From the NCBI RefSeq assembly GCF_010500895.1, contig NZ_JAAAWO010000002.1, positions 248,001 through 312,000 of the forward strand: DNA of 64,000 nucleotides, in the 5' to 3' direction. This DNA is from Alteromonas genovensis. Lineage in GTDB: Bacteria > Pseudomonadota > Gammaproteobacteria > Enterobacterales > Alteromonadaceae. The position numbers and the translations under genes are program-made. Positions 54,514 through 63,360 of the stretch are shown here, in pieces; within the stretch, counting starts at the first letter, position 1; each line of letters begins with the position of its first letter. The notes under the pieces are model-generated. The model worked only from the letters and a program-made list of their open reading frames with translations. It did no database searches and had not been told where the DNA came from.

Positions 54514-55278
54514 GTGAAGGTATGGACAGTAGCAAATCAAAAGGGTGGGGTAGGTAAAACTACTACCACCGTGAGTTTAGGCGGTTTACTCGCGCAGCAA
54601 GGTAAGCGCGTGTTACTCATTGATACCGACCCTCACTCATCGTTAAGTTACTATTTTGGTATCGATGCTGAAGCGCTAAGTCATTCGGTTTACGACATTT
54701 TTATTAAGTCTGCCAGTTTAACGGCCGATAGCGTTTTAGATTGCCTTTGCCCAACCAAAATAGATAATCTCTATGTGCTACCCGCAACAATGGCGCTTGC
54801 TACCCTTGATAGAACCATGGGGAGTGAACAGGGCATGGGTTTAGTGCTTAAGAAAGCGCTAGCAAAAGTCGACAATGAATTTGATGTGGCCATTATCGAC
54901 TGCCCACCTGTGTTAGGTGTGTTGATGGTGAATGCACTGGCAGCGTGTGACAAGGTTATCGTGCCGACACAAACCGAATACCTGGCGTTAAAAGGCTTAG
55001 ATAGAATGATTCGTACAATGGAAATAATGGGGCGCTCATTGGGCAAAAGTTTTGATACCTGCATTATTCCAACCATGTTTGATAAACGAACAAACGCGGC
55101 GCTTGAATCGCGTAAGCGCTTAATGAGCGATTACGGTGGGCGTGTTTGGGAAGGCGTTATCCCGGTTGATACGCATTTTAGAGATGCCAGCTTGGTGCAG
55201 TTGCCCATTTCAGCGGCCTATCCGAAAACACGAGGCGTTGCGGCCTACGGTAAACTGCTTGAAGTGTTAGGGAAATAA
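54514..55278 (+). CDS. parC: ParA-family polar chemotaxis protein ParC
   Basis: A GTG start at 54514 gives 254 residues: VANQKGGVGKTTTTVSLGG is the deviant Walker A, IDTDPHSSLSYYFG and VAIIDCPPVLG follow, and KRTNAALES is in the C-terminal half. In Vibrio the ParA-like ParC positions chemotaxis arrays at the old pole, and its homologues sit between cheB and parP, as here. It is distinct from the FlhG at 48260. Chromosome-partition ParA is the alternative, but no parB or parS is near. Confidence 0.85.
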   Translation: MKVWTVANQKGGVGKTTTTVSLGGLLAQQGKRVLLIDTDPHSSLSYYFGIDAEALSHSVYDIFIKSASLTADSVLDCLCPTKIDNLYVLPATMALATLDRTMGSEQGMGLVLKKALAKVDNEFDVAIIDCPPVLGVLMVNALAACDKVIVPTQTEYLALKGLDRMIRTMEIMGRSLGKSFDTCIIPTMFDKRTNAALESRKRLMSDYGGRVWEGVIPVDTHFRDASLVQLPISAAYPKTRGVAAYGKLLEVLGK

Positions 55279-55284
55279 TGAGCG

Positions 55285-56184
55285 ATGAGTAAGCAGTCTC
55301 CGTTTGCACGTGAAGACGTGATGGAAGCGTATTTAGATGGTTTGCTTAAAGAGCCTATAGAGGCTGACGACGCAACCGCTCGGGCAGCTAAGCTGCTTGA
55401 GCAAGCTTCTCATCATATTACTGAGGAGCGGTTAGTTAAAGATACGATACCACTGCCTCAAGATAACGACGTGATTGATGCCGTTACACTGAAAGCTGAG
55501 CAAAACGTTTCTGAGCATGGCACTTATGAAAAGAGCAGCTTACGTGAATTAAGTAGTGCGAAAGATAGCCGTTCATTAACAGAACACGAAAACGTTGCTG
55601 ACTCCAGTGTGAGAACGCCTGAGGTTATCACCTCAGATGAACTGGAAATTAGAGGTTCTTCGTCTACTGAAAAAAGTAGCGATGAAGAAACAATAGCTGC
55701 AAAAACGAAGGTTGCACTTCAAGACAGTCTAGACTTTCGTTTTCAGGCGTTATTTTTTGAAGTGGCAGGGTTAACCCTTGCCGTTCCATTAACCACCCTT
55801 GGTGGAATACACCAAATAGATAAAATTGCACCACTTTTTGGAAAACCTGACTGGTTTATGGGTGTAATGTTGCACAGAGAGTCTAAACTAAGTGTAGTAG
55901 ACTCAGCAAAGTGGGTAATGCCAGAAAAATATACCGAAGAACTCGCTGAATCTCTTAACTATCGATACATGATCATGTTGGGAGATAGCGAATGGGGATT
56001 AGCTAGCGAAAAGCTAGTTAACACCGTTAATTTAACAAAAGATGATGTCAAATGGCGCGGATCCACTGGTAAACGTCCTTGGTTAGCGGGGATGGTTAAA
56101 GAAAAGATGTGTGCATTAATTGACGTTGAAGAATTAATATCTATGCTTAACAAAGGCTTAGGCAGCAACGACCAGACGCCATAG
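55285..56184 (+). CDS. parP: CheW-domain array-tethering protein ParP
   Basis: A 299-residue protein: an N-terminal half that is acidic and unordered (residues about 1-140), and a C-terminal CheW-like domain (FRFQALFFEVAGLTLAVPLTTLGGIHQIDKI, then DSAKWVMPEKY). This layout matches ParP, which connects CheA arrays to ParC at the pole. The gene lies 6 bases after parC and 16 bases before cheW. It is unlikely to replace CheW because the true CheW is separate. Confidence 0.82.
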   Translation: MSKQSPFAREDVMEAYLDGLLKEPIEADDATARAAKLLEQASHHITEERLVKDTIPLPQDNDVIDAVTLKAEQNVSEHGTYEKSSLRELSSAKDSRSLTEHENVADSSVRTPEVITSDELEIRGSSSTEKSSDEETIAAKTKVALQDSLDFRFQALFFEVAGLTLAVPLTTLGGIHQIDKIAPLFGKPDWFMGVMLHRESKLSVVDSAKWVMPEKYTEELAESLNYRYMIMLGDSEWGLASEKLVNTVNLTKDDVKWRGSTGKRPWLAGMVKEKMCALIDVEELISMLNKGLGSNDQTP

Positions 56185-56200
56185 TACGGGAGCCAGGTTC

Positions 56201-56692
56201 ATGAGCGACGAAAAGATGAAAAATAACGGCACTGACAGCAACGATGAAGTCCTTCAGTGGGTGACATATCGCCTAGGTGATGAAACATACGGTATTAATG
56301 TAATGCAGGTACAAGAAGTATTGCGTTATACCGAAATAGCGCCGGTGCCCGGTGCGCCTGACTATGTATTAGGAATAATAAACCTGCGTGGTAACGTTGT
56401 TACGGTTATCGATACGCGAGCACGCTTTGGTTTACCTCCTACAGAAGTTACCGACAATACGCGTATTGTTATTATAGAGTCTGATGAGCAAGTCGTTGGC
56501 ATACTCGTCGATAGCGTCGCTGAAGTGGTGTATCTGAAGTCGTCTGAAATCGACAGTGCGCCAAACGTAGGTACTGAAGAAAGTGCTAAGTTTATCCAAG
56601 GCGTCAGTAATCGCGATGGCGAGCTTCTTATCTTAGTGGATTTGAACAAGTTGCTAAGCGATGAAGAGTGGGACGAGCTAAGCAGTATTTAG
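56201..56692 (+). CDS. cheW: Chemotaxis adaptor CheW
   Basis: A 163-residue single CheW domain. The core reads VTYRLGDETYGINVMQVQEVLRYTEIAPVPGAPDYVLGIINLRGNVVTVIDTR, followed by DNTRIVIIESDEQVVGILVDSV and LILVDLNKLL. It couples receptors to CheA P5. The length is normal and the context (after cheB, parC, parP) is standard. Confidence 0.95.
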   Translation: MSDEKMKNNGTDSNDEVLQWVTYRLGDETYGINVMQVQEVLRYTEIAPVPGAPDYVLGIINLRGNVVTVIDTRARFGLPPTEVTDNTRIVIIESDEQVVGILVDSVAEVVYLKSSEIDSAPNVGTEESAKFIQGVSNRDGELLILVDLNKLLSDEEWDELSSI

Positions 56693-56792
56693 TGAGTAGT
56701 CTTTAGTAAATACTATATAGTGAAAGTAGAGTTGATGGCACGAGTGCCGTCGGCTTCCCTTTGTATCTCGGTCTCATTTAGGTGTGTCGCAT

Positions 56793-57227
56793 ATGGACTT
56801 GCAGCTTGCTGCTCTGTCACTGGTTGAATGTATACTCGCGGTAATCAGTCTTTTACTCATTATCGCCGTTATAGTGCTTTATACAAAACTTCGTAAAACA
56901 ACTGAACTGTTAGAAAACCTTACCGTCAGGGTTTCAAAGGAGTTGTCGAGTATGGCCGTTCAGGTTAATGATGCTAACAACCAGCAATCTGAAATTCAGA
57001 CTAGAAGCGTTGTGATCAGTCAGCATTTACAGCGTATTGATGAAAAGCAGCAAGACGTGGACAATCAACTTCGAGAGCTCAAATTTCAAGATCCATCGTT
57101 GAAGCTGTATCAGCGGGCTGCGGATTTGGTCAAACAAGGCGCGACGATTGAGGAGATTATTGAAACCTGCGATATTCCCCGTGCCGAAGCCGAAATGCTT
57201 GTTATGGTGCACAAGTCCGGCAGCTAA
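56793..57227 (+). CDS. DUF2802 family membrane-anchored protein
   Basis: The start at ATG 56793 is favoured (AGGTG eight bases upstream); a GTG at 56784 would add three residues. The product is 144 residues: an N-terminal membrane helix (about 12-34, CILAVISLLLIIAVIVLY region), a coiled-coil middle (about 40-100) and a C-terminal KLYQRAADLVKQGATIEEIIETCDIPRAEAEMLV segment, typical of DUF2802. This protein usually closes the polar chemotaxis operon, though its role is not established. The C-terminal helix-turn-helix-like end could mediate protein contacts. Confidence 0.75.
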   Translation: MDLQLAALSLVECILAVISLLLIIAVIVLYTKLRKTTELLENLTVRVSKELSSMAVQVNDANNQQSEIQTRSVVISQHLQRIDEKQQDVDNQLRELKFQDPSLKLYQRAADLVKQGATIEEIIETCDIPRAEAEMLVMVHKSGS

Positions 57228-57396
57228 TTCTTTATTGCTGCTATCTAAATGAGTCTTAGTCACTCTTGTCGTTTGTGTTGAAGGTGCGTGACGCGGCAAT
57301 GTTACTTACATATTTTTTAATCTTTCTTACTGTTATCTAGCGTTCATACGCTTCCCTTCCAATTGTCCTCCCAACTTTCCTCCCAATATTGCGTTT

Positions 57397-57420
57397 AGAC
57401 GTCTAGACGTAAAGATGTTG
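57397..57420 (+). promoter_or_regulatory. Tandem MetJ operator (met boxes) before metA
   Basis: A perfect met box AGACGTCT (57397-57404) is followed directly by AGACGTAA (57405-57412) and a weaker AGATGTTG (57413-57420). Tandem 8-base boxes are the known binding pattern of the methionine repressor MetJ. They end in the -35 of the metA promoter, so repressor binding would block transcription. Confidence 0.85.
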
Positions 57421-57445
57421 ACATATTCACAGTATTCGCCACAAT
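57418..57445 (+). promoter_or_regulatory. Sigma-70 promoter of metA
   Basis: A perfect -35 TTGACA (57418-57423) is followed 16 bases later by CACAAT (57440-57445) as a weak -10. The -35 overlaps the third met box. The ATG of metA follows 31 bases after. Confidence 0.6.
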
Positions 57446-57476
57446 ACAGTTATCGTTTTTTTGACTGGAGTTATTT

Positions 57477-58415
57477 ATGCCAATCCGTATCCCTGTGCAA
57501 CTGCCTGCTCAGAATGTCTTGTTAGGTGAAAACATATTCACTATGGATATGGATAGAGCGGCGAGTCAGGAAATTCGTCCTCTTGAAGTGGGTATTCTTA
57601 ATTTGATGCCCAATAAAATAGAGACAGAAGTGCAGTTGCTAAGATTACTGTCTAATACGCCATTGCAAATCAATGTGGACTTTATTCGCATTGATAACCA
57701 AGCACCAAAAAATACGCCGCAGTCTCATATGGATGCCTTTTATCACGAGTTTTCCAGCGTGGCGAATAAAAAGTATGACGGATTGATTGTCACGGGTGCC
57801 CCCCTTGCTTTACTCGATTACGAAGAGGTGAAGTATTGGGAAAATATGAAAACTATTTTACAGTGGGCCCAGCGCCACGTTAACTCAACCCTCTATTTAT
57901 GCTGGGCTGCTCACGCGGCAATGTATCATTTCTACGGCGTGACGCGGGAGCTTCGAAACGAAAAGTTTTCAGGCGTTTATCAGCACACTGTGAACGATCC
58001 GAACAACGAATTACTGCGTGGATTTGACTCACCTTTTGCGGCACCACACTCTCGTTACGGTCACATAGACACATCACTTTATAATAGTGTTGAAGGTCTT
58101 AATGTAGTGGCTGAGTCAGAGGAAGTGGGCGCTTACATTGTAGCTTCAGAAGACAAACGGATGGTATTTGTTACCGGGCACCCCGAGTACGAACCGGACA
58201 CGCTAAAAGACGAATATCTGCGTGACGTGCAGGCTGGTCAACATCCTGCGGTGCCAAATAATTATTTCACTGACAATGACCCAACTAAACCGCCTTTAGT
58301 TCAATGGCGCTCCCATGGAAGTCTATTGTTTACAAATTGGCTTAACTATTACGTTTATCAAACAACGCCGTATGATTTAAGCCAGTTAGCTGAAAAACCA
58401 CAGCCAAAGAGGTAA
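57477..58415 (+). CDS. metA: Homoserine O-acyltransferase MetA
   Basis: A 312-residue MetA of normal length. Catalytic Cys142 (LYLCWAAHAAM), His235 and Glu237 (VTGHPEYEPD) fall at the same numbers as in E. coli MetA. Position 111, which in this family helps decide acyl donor (Gly for succinyl-CoA, Glu for acetyl-CoA), is Ala here (GAPLALLD), so the donor is not certain, with succinyl slightly favoured by the small residue. GGAG precedes the ATG. Regulation by MetJ is visible upstream and the next gene starts 3 bases after the stop, forming a metA-metH operon. Confidence 0.93.
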   Translation: MPIRIPVQLPAQNVLLGENIFTMDMDRAASQEIRPLEVGILNLMPNKIETEVQLLRLLSNTPLQINVDFIRIDNQAPKNTPQSHMDAFYHEFSSVANKKYDGLIVTGAPLALLDYEEVKYWENMKTILQWAQRHVNSTLYLCWAAHAAMYHFYGVTRELRNEKFSGVYQHTVNDPNNELLRGFDSPFAAPHSRYGHIDTSLYNSVEGLNVVAESEEVGAYIVASEDKRMVFVTGHPEYEPDTLKDEYLRDVQAGQHPAVPNNYFTDNDPTKPPLVQWRSHGSLLFTNWLNYYVYQTTPYDLSQLAEKPQPKR

Positions 58416-58418
58416 CGC

Positions 58419-59486
58419 GTGAGTAACGATTTAGATTCGAAAGCACGAGCTAGTTTAGCCAGTGCCGCAAAAGAAAGAATTTTAATTCTAGATGGCGCCA
58501 TGGGCACCATGATCCAACGCCATAAACTGGAAGAAGATGACTATCGCGGCGACCAATTTGCCGATTGGCACTGCGATGTTCAAGGAAATAACGACCTTCT
58601 TGTTTTAACTCAGCCCGACCTCATTTACCAAATTCACTGCGATTATCTAGACGCTGGTGCTGATATTATTGAGACGAACACATTTAACGCTACCACCATC
58701 GCCATGGCCGATTACGACATGGAAGACATATCTCGTGATATTAACGTGGCAGCTGCGAAACTTGCTAAGAAAGCCGCGCAACAATACAGTCTAAAAACAC
58801 CGGACAAACCTCGTTACGTTGCGGGCGTGCTTGGGCCTACCAACCGCACCGCTTCAATATCCCCAGATGTAAATGACCCGGGCAAACGAAACGTAACCTT
58901 TGACGAATTAGTCAAAGCGTACAGCGAGTCTACGGAAGCACTCATTGAAGGTGGTGCTGACCTCATTATGCTTGAAACCATCTTCGATACGCTAAATGCC
59001 AAAGCGGCGGCCTTTGCTGTTGAGCAAACCTTTGAAAAAGTGGGTAAAACTTTGCCAGTCATGGTGTCGGGTACCATTACCGACGCATCGGGACGCACAC
59101 TTTCAGGTCAAACCGCCGAAGCGTTTTACTACTCTATGCGTCATATCAAACCTTTTTCTTTCGGACTGAACTGTGCATTAGGCCCTGATCTTTTGCGTCA
59201 GTATGTTGATGAAGTTGCCACTATTTCAGAGTGTTTAATTTCAGCACACCCCAATGCTGGGCTGCCCAATGAGTTTGGTGAATACGATATGGAGGGCCCC
59301 GAAATGGCCGAACATATCAAAGAGTGGGCGGTATCTGGTTTAGTCAATATTGTGGGGGGCTGCTGTGGAAGTACGCCTGAGCACATAAGTGATATAGCCA
59401 ACGCTGTTGCGGGCATTAAGCCTCGCCAAGTTCCTGCATTTGAACCTAAAATGCGTCTGTCAGGCCTAGAGCCTTTTGTACACTAG
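58419..59486 (+). CDS. metH: Methionine synthase homocysteine-binding module, separate protein (MetH-N)
   Basis: GTG start at 58419, 3 bases after the metA stop; 355 residues. This is the N-terminal homocysteine S-methyltransferase barrel of Met[38 protein letters not shown], and the zinc-binding Cys252 (GLNCALG) and Cys315-Cys316 (GGCCGSTP). It ends [10 protein letters not shown], exactly where MetH normally continues into the linker. The remainder of the enzyme starts 9 bases later with its own ribosome site, so the two chains must assemble. Frameshift by error is unlikely (see findings). Confidence 0.9.
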   Translation: MSNDLDSKARASLASAAKERILILDGAMGTMIQRHKLEEDDYRGDQFADWHCDVQGNNDLLVLTQPDLIYQIHCDYLDAGADIIETNTFNATTIAMADYDMEDISRDINVAAAKLAKKAAQQYSLKTPDKPRYVAGVLGPTNRTASISPDVNDPGKRNVTFDELVKAYSESTEALIEGGADLIMLETIFDTLNAKAAAFAVEQTFEKVGKTLPVMVSGTITDASGRTLSGQTAEAFYYSMRHIKPFSFGLNCALGPDLLRQYVDEVATISECLISAHPNAGLPNEFGEYDMEGPEMAEHIKEWAVSGLVNIVGGCCGSTPEHISDIANAVAGIKPRQVPAFEPKMRLSGLEPFVH

Positions 59487-59495
59487 GAGGGCAAT

Positions 59496-62120
59496 GTGAG
59501 CGCAGATTTTTCTACATTTATTAATATTGGTGAACGAACCAACGTAACTGGATCAGCACGTTTCAAACGACTCATTTTGGAAGGTGATTACGAAGCGGCA
59601 CTCGACGTTGCTCGTCAGCAAGTTGAGAACGGTGCGCAAATCATCGACATCAACATGGATGAGGCGATGCTTGATTCCGAGCTGGCGATGGTGACGTTTT
59701 TAAACCTTATTGCGTCTGAGCCCGACATTAGCCGAGTGCCTATTATGATTGACTCCTCGAAATGGGACGTCATTGAGGCTGGGCTTAAATGCGTACAGGG
59801 AAAAGCCATTGTTAACTCCATAAGTCTTAAAGAGGGCGAAGCGCTCTTTATTGCTCAAGCGAAAAAAATTAAACGATATGGCGCCGCTACGGTTGTTATG
59901 GCGTTTGATGAAAAAGGCCAAGCCGACACGCAACAGCGCAAAGTTGAAATCTGTCAACGAAGCTATAAGGTCCTCACTGAGCAAGTGGGTTTCCCACCCG
60001 AAGATATTATTTTTGACCCAAACATCTTTGCTGTAGCAACCGGTATCGAAGAGCACGACAATTACGCTGTAGATTTTATCGAGGCAACGCGCGTTATCCG
60101 CAAAACATGCCCTTATGCACATATCTCGGGTGGTCTTTCGAATATTTCCTTTTCGTTTCGGGGCAATAACCCTGTTCGCGAAGCTATGCATTCGGTTTTC
60201 CTTTTCCACGCTATTCGAGCGGGAATGGACATGGCCATCGTTAATGCCGGTCAGCTTGAGGTGTACGATGAAATTCCCAAGGCACTTCGTGAAGCGGTAG
60301 AAGACGTCATATTAAACAGGCGCAGCGATGGCACCGAGCGACTACTCGAAATTGCCCCACAATTCCAAGGCGATGGAAAGGCTGCGGCAAAAGAAGATCT
60401 TAGCTGGCGAGAACAAAGCGTTAGTAAACGTTTAGAGCATGCTTTGATAAAAGGCATTACCGATTACATTATTGATGATACCGAAGAAGCGCGTTTAGAG
60501 GCTGAACGCCCGCTACACGTTATTGAAGGCCCGCTCATGGATGGGATGAATGTCGTCGGGGATTTATTTGGCGAAGGCAAGATGTTCTTACCCCAGGTAG
60601 TTAAATCTGCCCGGGTAATGAAAAAAGCAGTGGCTCATCTACAGCCGTATATCGAAGCTGAAAAGTCTGAGGATAATAAAAGTAACGGTAAAATATTACT
60701 GGCCACCGTAAAAGGTGATGTTCACGATATCGGCAAAAACATTGTTGGCGTTGTTTTGCAGTGTAATAACTTTGAAGTTATTGATATGGGTGTCATGGTG
60801 CCCGCGGCAAATATTCTTCAAAAAGCGAAAGAAGAAAATGTGGATATGATTGGCCTTTCGGGTCTCATTACGCCGTCGCTAGATGAAATGGTGTACGTGG
60901 CTAAAGAAATGGAGCGCCAAGGCTTTGATATGCCCTTACTTATCGGTGGTGCAACAACGTCGAAAGCCCATACTGCCGTTAAGATAGAGCAAAACTATCA
61001 TTCAGCAGTGGCCTATGTACCTAATGCGAGTCGTGCAGTAGGCGTGTGTCAGAAATTGCTCAACAAAGGTTCGCGGGATATATACGCAAAAGAATTAGCG
61101 AAAGAATACGATACGGTGAGAGAGCAGCATGCTCGTAAAAAGCCTCGCAGTAAGCCTGTTACGCTTGAGGCTGCGCGAGCTAATGGGTGTAAAGTCAATT
61201 TTGCCGAGCCACCGGTTAAGCCAGCGCAGCTTGGTGTTACGCCTATTACCGCAGACTTGGCTACATTGCGAGATTATATTGATTGGACGCCTTTCTTTTT
61301 GACGTGGTCATTAGCAGGGAAATATCCGCGAATTCTTAATGATGACGTGGTGGGTGAAGAAGCAACGTCATTGTTTGCCGATGCCAACGCTATGTTAGAT
61401 AAAATTATTGCCGATGGCTCACTTGAAGCAAAAGGCGTGATAGGGTTGTTTCCCGCAAATAGGGTGGGCGATAATATCGAAGTCTATTCTGATGAGAGCC
61501 GCACCTCGATAAAAGGCGTTGCACATCATCTGCGTCAGCAAACCCAAAAAGATAAATTTGCCAACTATTGCCTTGCCGATTTTGTGGCTGAAAAACAAAG
61601 CGGAATTGCAGATTACATCGGCGCGTTTGCAGTCACTGGCGGCATAGGTGAGGACACCCTTGCCGATACATACATTAAGGTCGGTGATGACTACAATGGT
61701 ATTATGGTAAAAGCCGTTGCCGATCGCTTAGCCGAAGCCTTCGCTGAATATCTTCATCAGCAGGTGCGCTTGAAGTATTGGGCCTATGCACCTAATGAAA
61801 CCTTGAGTAATGAAGAGCTTATTAGGGAGAAATATCAAGGTATTCGACCTGCACCAGGCTATGCGGCGTGTCCAGAGCATACTGAGAAACAGCTCATTTG
61901 GGATTTGTTATCAGCAAAAGAACACACCGGCATGACGCTTACTGAAAGTTATGCAATGTGGCCTGGCGCGTCTGTATCGGGATGGTACTTCGCTCACCCA
62001 GAGGCAAAATATTTTGCGGTGGCTAAAATTCAACCTGATCAAGTTGAGGATTACGCCAAGCGTAAAAACTGGACACTGGAAGAAGCCGAGAAGTGGCTGG
62101 GGCCAAATCTGAGTGATTAG
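59496..62120 (+). CDS. metH: Cobalamin-dependent methionine synthase, folate/B12/activation modules (MetH-C)
   Basis: GTG start at 59496 with AGGAGG five bases before; 874 residues. It begins [17 protein letters not shown], the start of the pterin-binding barrel. The cap and B12 domain contain [11 protein letters not shown], whose His is the lower cobalt ligand, and [11 protein letters not shown]. The C-terminal activation domain has [12 protein letters not shown], which binds S-adenosylmethionine for reactivation. It lacks the homocysteine module, supplied by the preceding gene. All domains look intact. Confidence 0.93.
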   Translation: MSADFSTFINIGERTNVTGSARFKRLILEGDYEAALDVARQQVENGAQIIDINMDEAMLDSELAMVTFLNLIASEPDISRVPIMIDSSKWDVIEAGLKCVQGKAIVNSISLKEGEALFIAQAKKIKRYGAATVVMAFDEKGQADTQQRKVEICQRSYKVLTEQVGFPPEDIIFDPNIFAVATGIEEHDNYAVDFIEATRVIRKTCPYAHISGGLSNISFSFRGNNPVREAMHSVFLFHAIRAGMDMAIVNAGQLEVYDEIPKALREAVEDVILNRRSDGTERLLEIAPQFQGDGKAAAKEDLSWREQSVSKRLEHALIKGITDYIIDDTEEARLEAERPLHVIEGPLMDGMNVVGDLFGEGKMFLPQVVKSARVMKKAVAHLQPYIEAEKSEDNKSNGKILLATVKGDVHDIGKNIVGVVLQCNNFEVIDMGVMVPAANILQKAKEENVDMIGLSGLITPSLDEMVYVAKEMERQGFDMPLLIGGATTSKAHTAVKIEQNYHSAVAYVPNASRAVGVCQKLLNKGSRDIYAKELAKEYDTVREQHARKKPRSKPVTLEAARANGCKVNFAEPPVKPAQLGVTPITADLATLRDYIDWTPFFLTWSLAGKYPRILNDDVVGEEATSLFADANAMLDKIIADGSLEAKGVIGLFPANRVGDNIEVYSDESRTSIKGVAHHLRQQTQKDKFANYCLADFVAEKQSGIADYIGAFAVTGGIGEDTLADTYIKVGDDYNGIMVKAVADRLAEAFAEYLHQQVRLKYWAYAPNETLSNEELIREKYQGIRPAPGYAACPEHTEKQLIWDLLSAKEHTGMTLTESYAMWPGASVSGWYFAHPEAKYFAVAKIQPDQVEDYAKRKNWTLEEAEKWLGPNLSD

Positions 62121-62153
62121 GTCAATCTGTCCCTTGGCGAAAGTATCTGTAAG

Positions 62154-62756
62154 ATGGAAGTTACAACAGTAATGGAAAAACCCTTTAGCCAAGCCTGTGA
62201 GAATAATAAACGCCCAATTTTAGATATTCTAAAAAGGGCGTTCGCTCATACTCAAAAGGTGCTCGAAATTGGTAGTGGAACCGGGCAGCACGCATCTTAT
62301 CTTGCTGCTCATCTGCCTCATTTGACTTGGCATACGAGCGATCAATACGAGTACCATGACGGAATAAACGCCTGGATAAGTGAGTCTTCACTATCCAACC
62401 TTATTCAACCAGTCGAATTCAAGGTGGGTGTAGACCCGTTTCCTGCTTTGCCCTTTGATGGGATATTTTCCGCCAATACTGCCCATATTATGCAAAAGCA
62501 TGAGGCGAAACTGCTCATGGAATTAGTATCGCAGAAATTACCTAAAGGCGGTACATTTTGCCAGTACGGCCCGTTCACACAATCAGGGATTTACTCATCT
62601 CAAAGTAATGCTGAATTTCACCAATCGTTAGTCGAGCGGGGCTATGGCGGCTACAGAGATATTGATGAACTCGAAGCATGGGCTAAGCGACTCACATTGA
62701 AAGAAATGATAACGATGCCTGCTAACAATCTTATGTTAGTGTGGACGAAAGAGTAG
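62154..62756 (+). CDS. DUF938 SAM-dependent methyltransferase-like protein
   Basis: A 200-residue protein (194 if the second ATG, 62172, is used). MEKPFSQACENNKRPILDIL and VLEIGSGTGQHASYLAAHLPHLTWHTSDQ define the DUF938 family. The GSGTGQH glycine motif shows a SAM-binding Rossmann fold, and GTFCQYGPFTQSG follows. Its substrate is unknown. It lies 33 bases after metH-C, probably at the end of the met operon, but no functional link to methionine is known. Confidence 0.82.
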   Translation: MEVTTVMEKPFSQACENNKRPILDILKRAFAHTQKVLEIGSGTGQHASYLAAHLPHLTWHTSDQYEYHDGINAWISESSLSNLIQPVEFKVGVDPFPALPFDGIFSANTAHIMQKHEAKLLMELVSQKLPKGGTFCQYGPFTQSGIYSSQSNAEFHQSLVERGYGGYRDIDELEAWAKRLTLKEMITMPANNLMLVWTKE

Positions 62757-62921
62757 CAATGCAGTGGATTCGAGCCCACTTTGTTAACAGAGCTACTCCA
62801 ATAGAGGTACGTTTGCCTGGTTACGTTAGCCGAGGCTCCAGAAACTGAAGTCTTTGAACTTCTGTTTTTCTACCGCCTTTGTTTAAAACCATTTTTCTTA
62901 AAAAAACTAACAAGGAATAAT

Positions 62922-63206
62922 ATGTCATTTTCAGTTAACCACTACTTCGACAATAAAGTCACCTCAATAGCATTTGATTCAGCAAATGGTCCCTGTACAT
63001 CCGGTGTGATGTCTGTAGGTGAGTATACTTTCGATACTTCAAAGAAAGAGCTAATGAAAGTTGTTGAGGGTGAGCTTACCGTAAAATTACCCGGCAGCGA
63101 TGAGTGGCAATCGTTTCCTACCGGTACTGAATTTAACGTAGATGCCAATGTGTCGTTTGATGTAAAAGTATCATCGCCAACGGCTTACCTTTGCTTTTAC
63201 AGCTAG
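62922..63206 (+). CDS. ppnP: Pyrimidine/purine nucleoside phosphorylase PpnP
   Basis: A 94-residue cupin-type protein of the former DUF1255 family. FDNKVTSIAFDSANGPCTSGVMSVGEYTF and VVEGELTVKLPGSDEWQSFPTGTEF match PpnP, which cleaves nucleosides with phosphate in salvage. AAGGAA precedes the ATG. It stands alone, 166 bases after the DUF938 gene, and is closed by the terminator at 63327. The gene converges on metR. Confidence 0.88.
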   Translation: MSFSVNHYFDNKVTSIAFDSANGPCTSGVMSVGEYTFDTSKKELMKVVEGELTVKLPGSDEWQSFPTGTEFNVDANVSFDVKVSSPTAYLCFYS

Positions 63207-63284
63207 TTAGGGTGTGTTGAACTTTGTTGTACGAGTTTTGGGCTAAATGCACAGAAAGCCTTAGCCCTAGCTAATACCTATATG

Positions 63285-63320
63285 GACGAAGGCGCCTTGA
63301 TTCTCAACAGCGCCTTCGTC
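63285..63320. repeat. Long perfect inverted repeat between ppnP and metR
   Basis: GACGAAGGCGC and GCGCCTTCGTC form an 11-bp stem with a 14-base loop. Neither side is followed by a T run, so on its own it is not a classic terminator. It may support termination or protect 3' ends of the convergent transcripts. Confidence 0.6.
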
Positions 63321-63326
63321 ATCATC

Positions 63327-63360
63327 AGCCCGCAGTTATTGCTGCGGGCTGTTTGTTTTT
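63327..63360 (+). terminator. Rho-independent terminator after ppnP
   Basis: AGCCCGCAG, a six-base loop and CTGCGGGCT form a 9-bp GC-rich stem followed by GTTTGTTTTT. It serves ppnP and lies within the 3' end of the convergent metR gene, including its stop codon. Confidence 0.85.

Noticed and set aside
57228-57396. Cobalamin or SAM riboswitch before metA/metH
   Set aside because: No conserved B12-box or SAM-I-like helices were recognised; the met boxes explain the control.
59487-59495. Stop and gap between metH-N and metH-C read as a frameshift or sequencing error
   Set aside because: The second gene has its own AGGAGG and GTG start, both ends fall in a natural linker, and no residues of the modules are lost.
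59700-60209. Minus-strand open frame of 169 codons opposite metH-C
   Set aside because: Antisense to a conserved barrel; no family features and no ribosome site.
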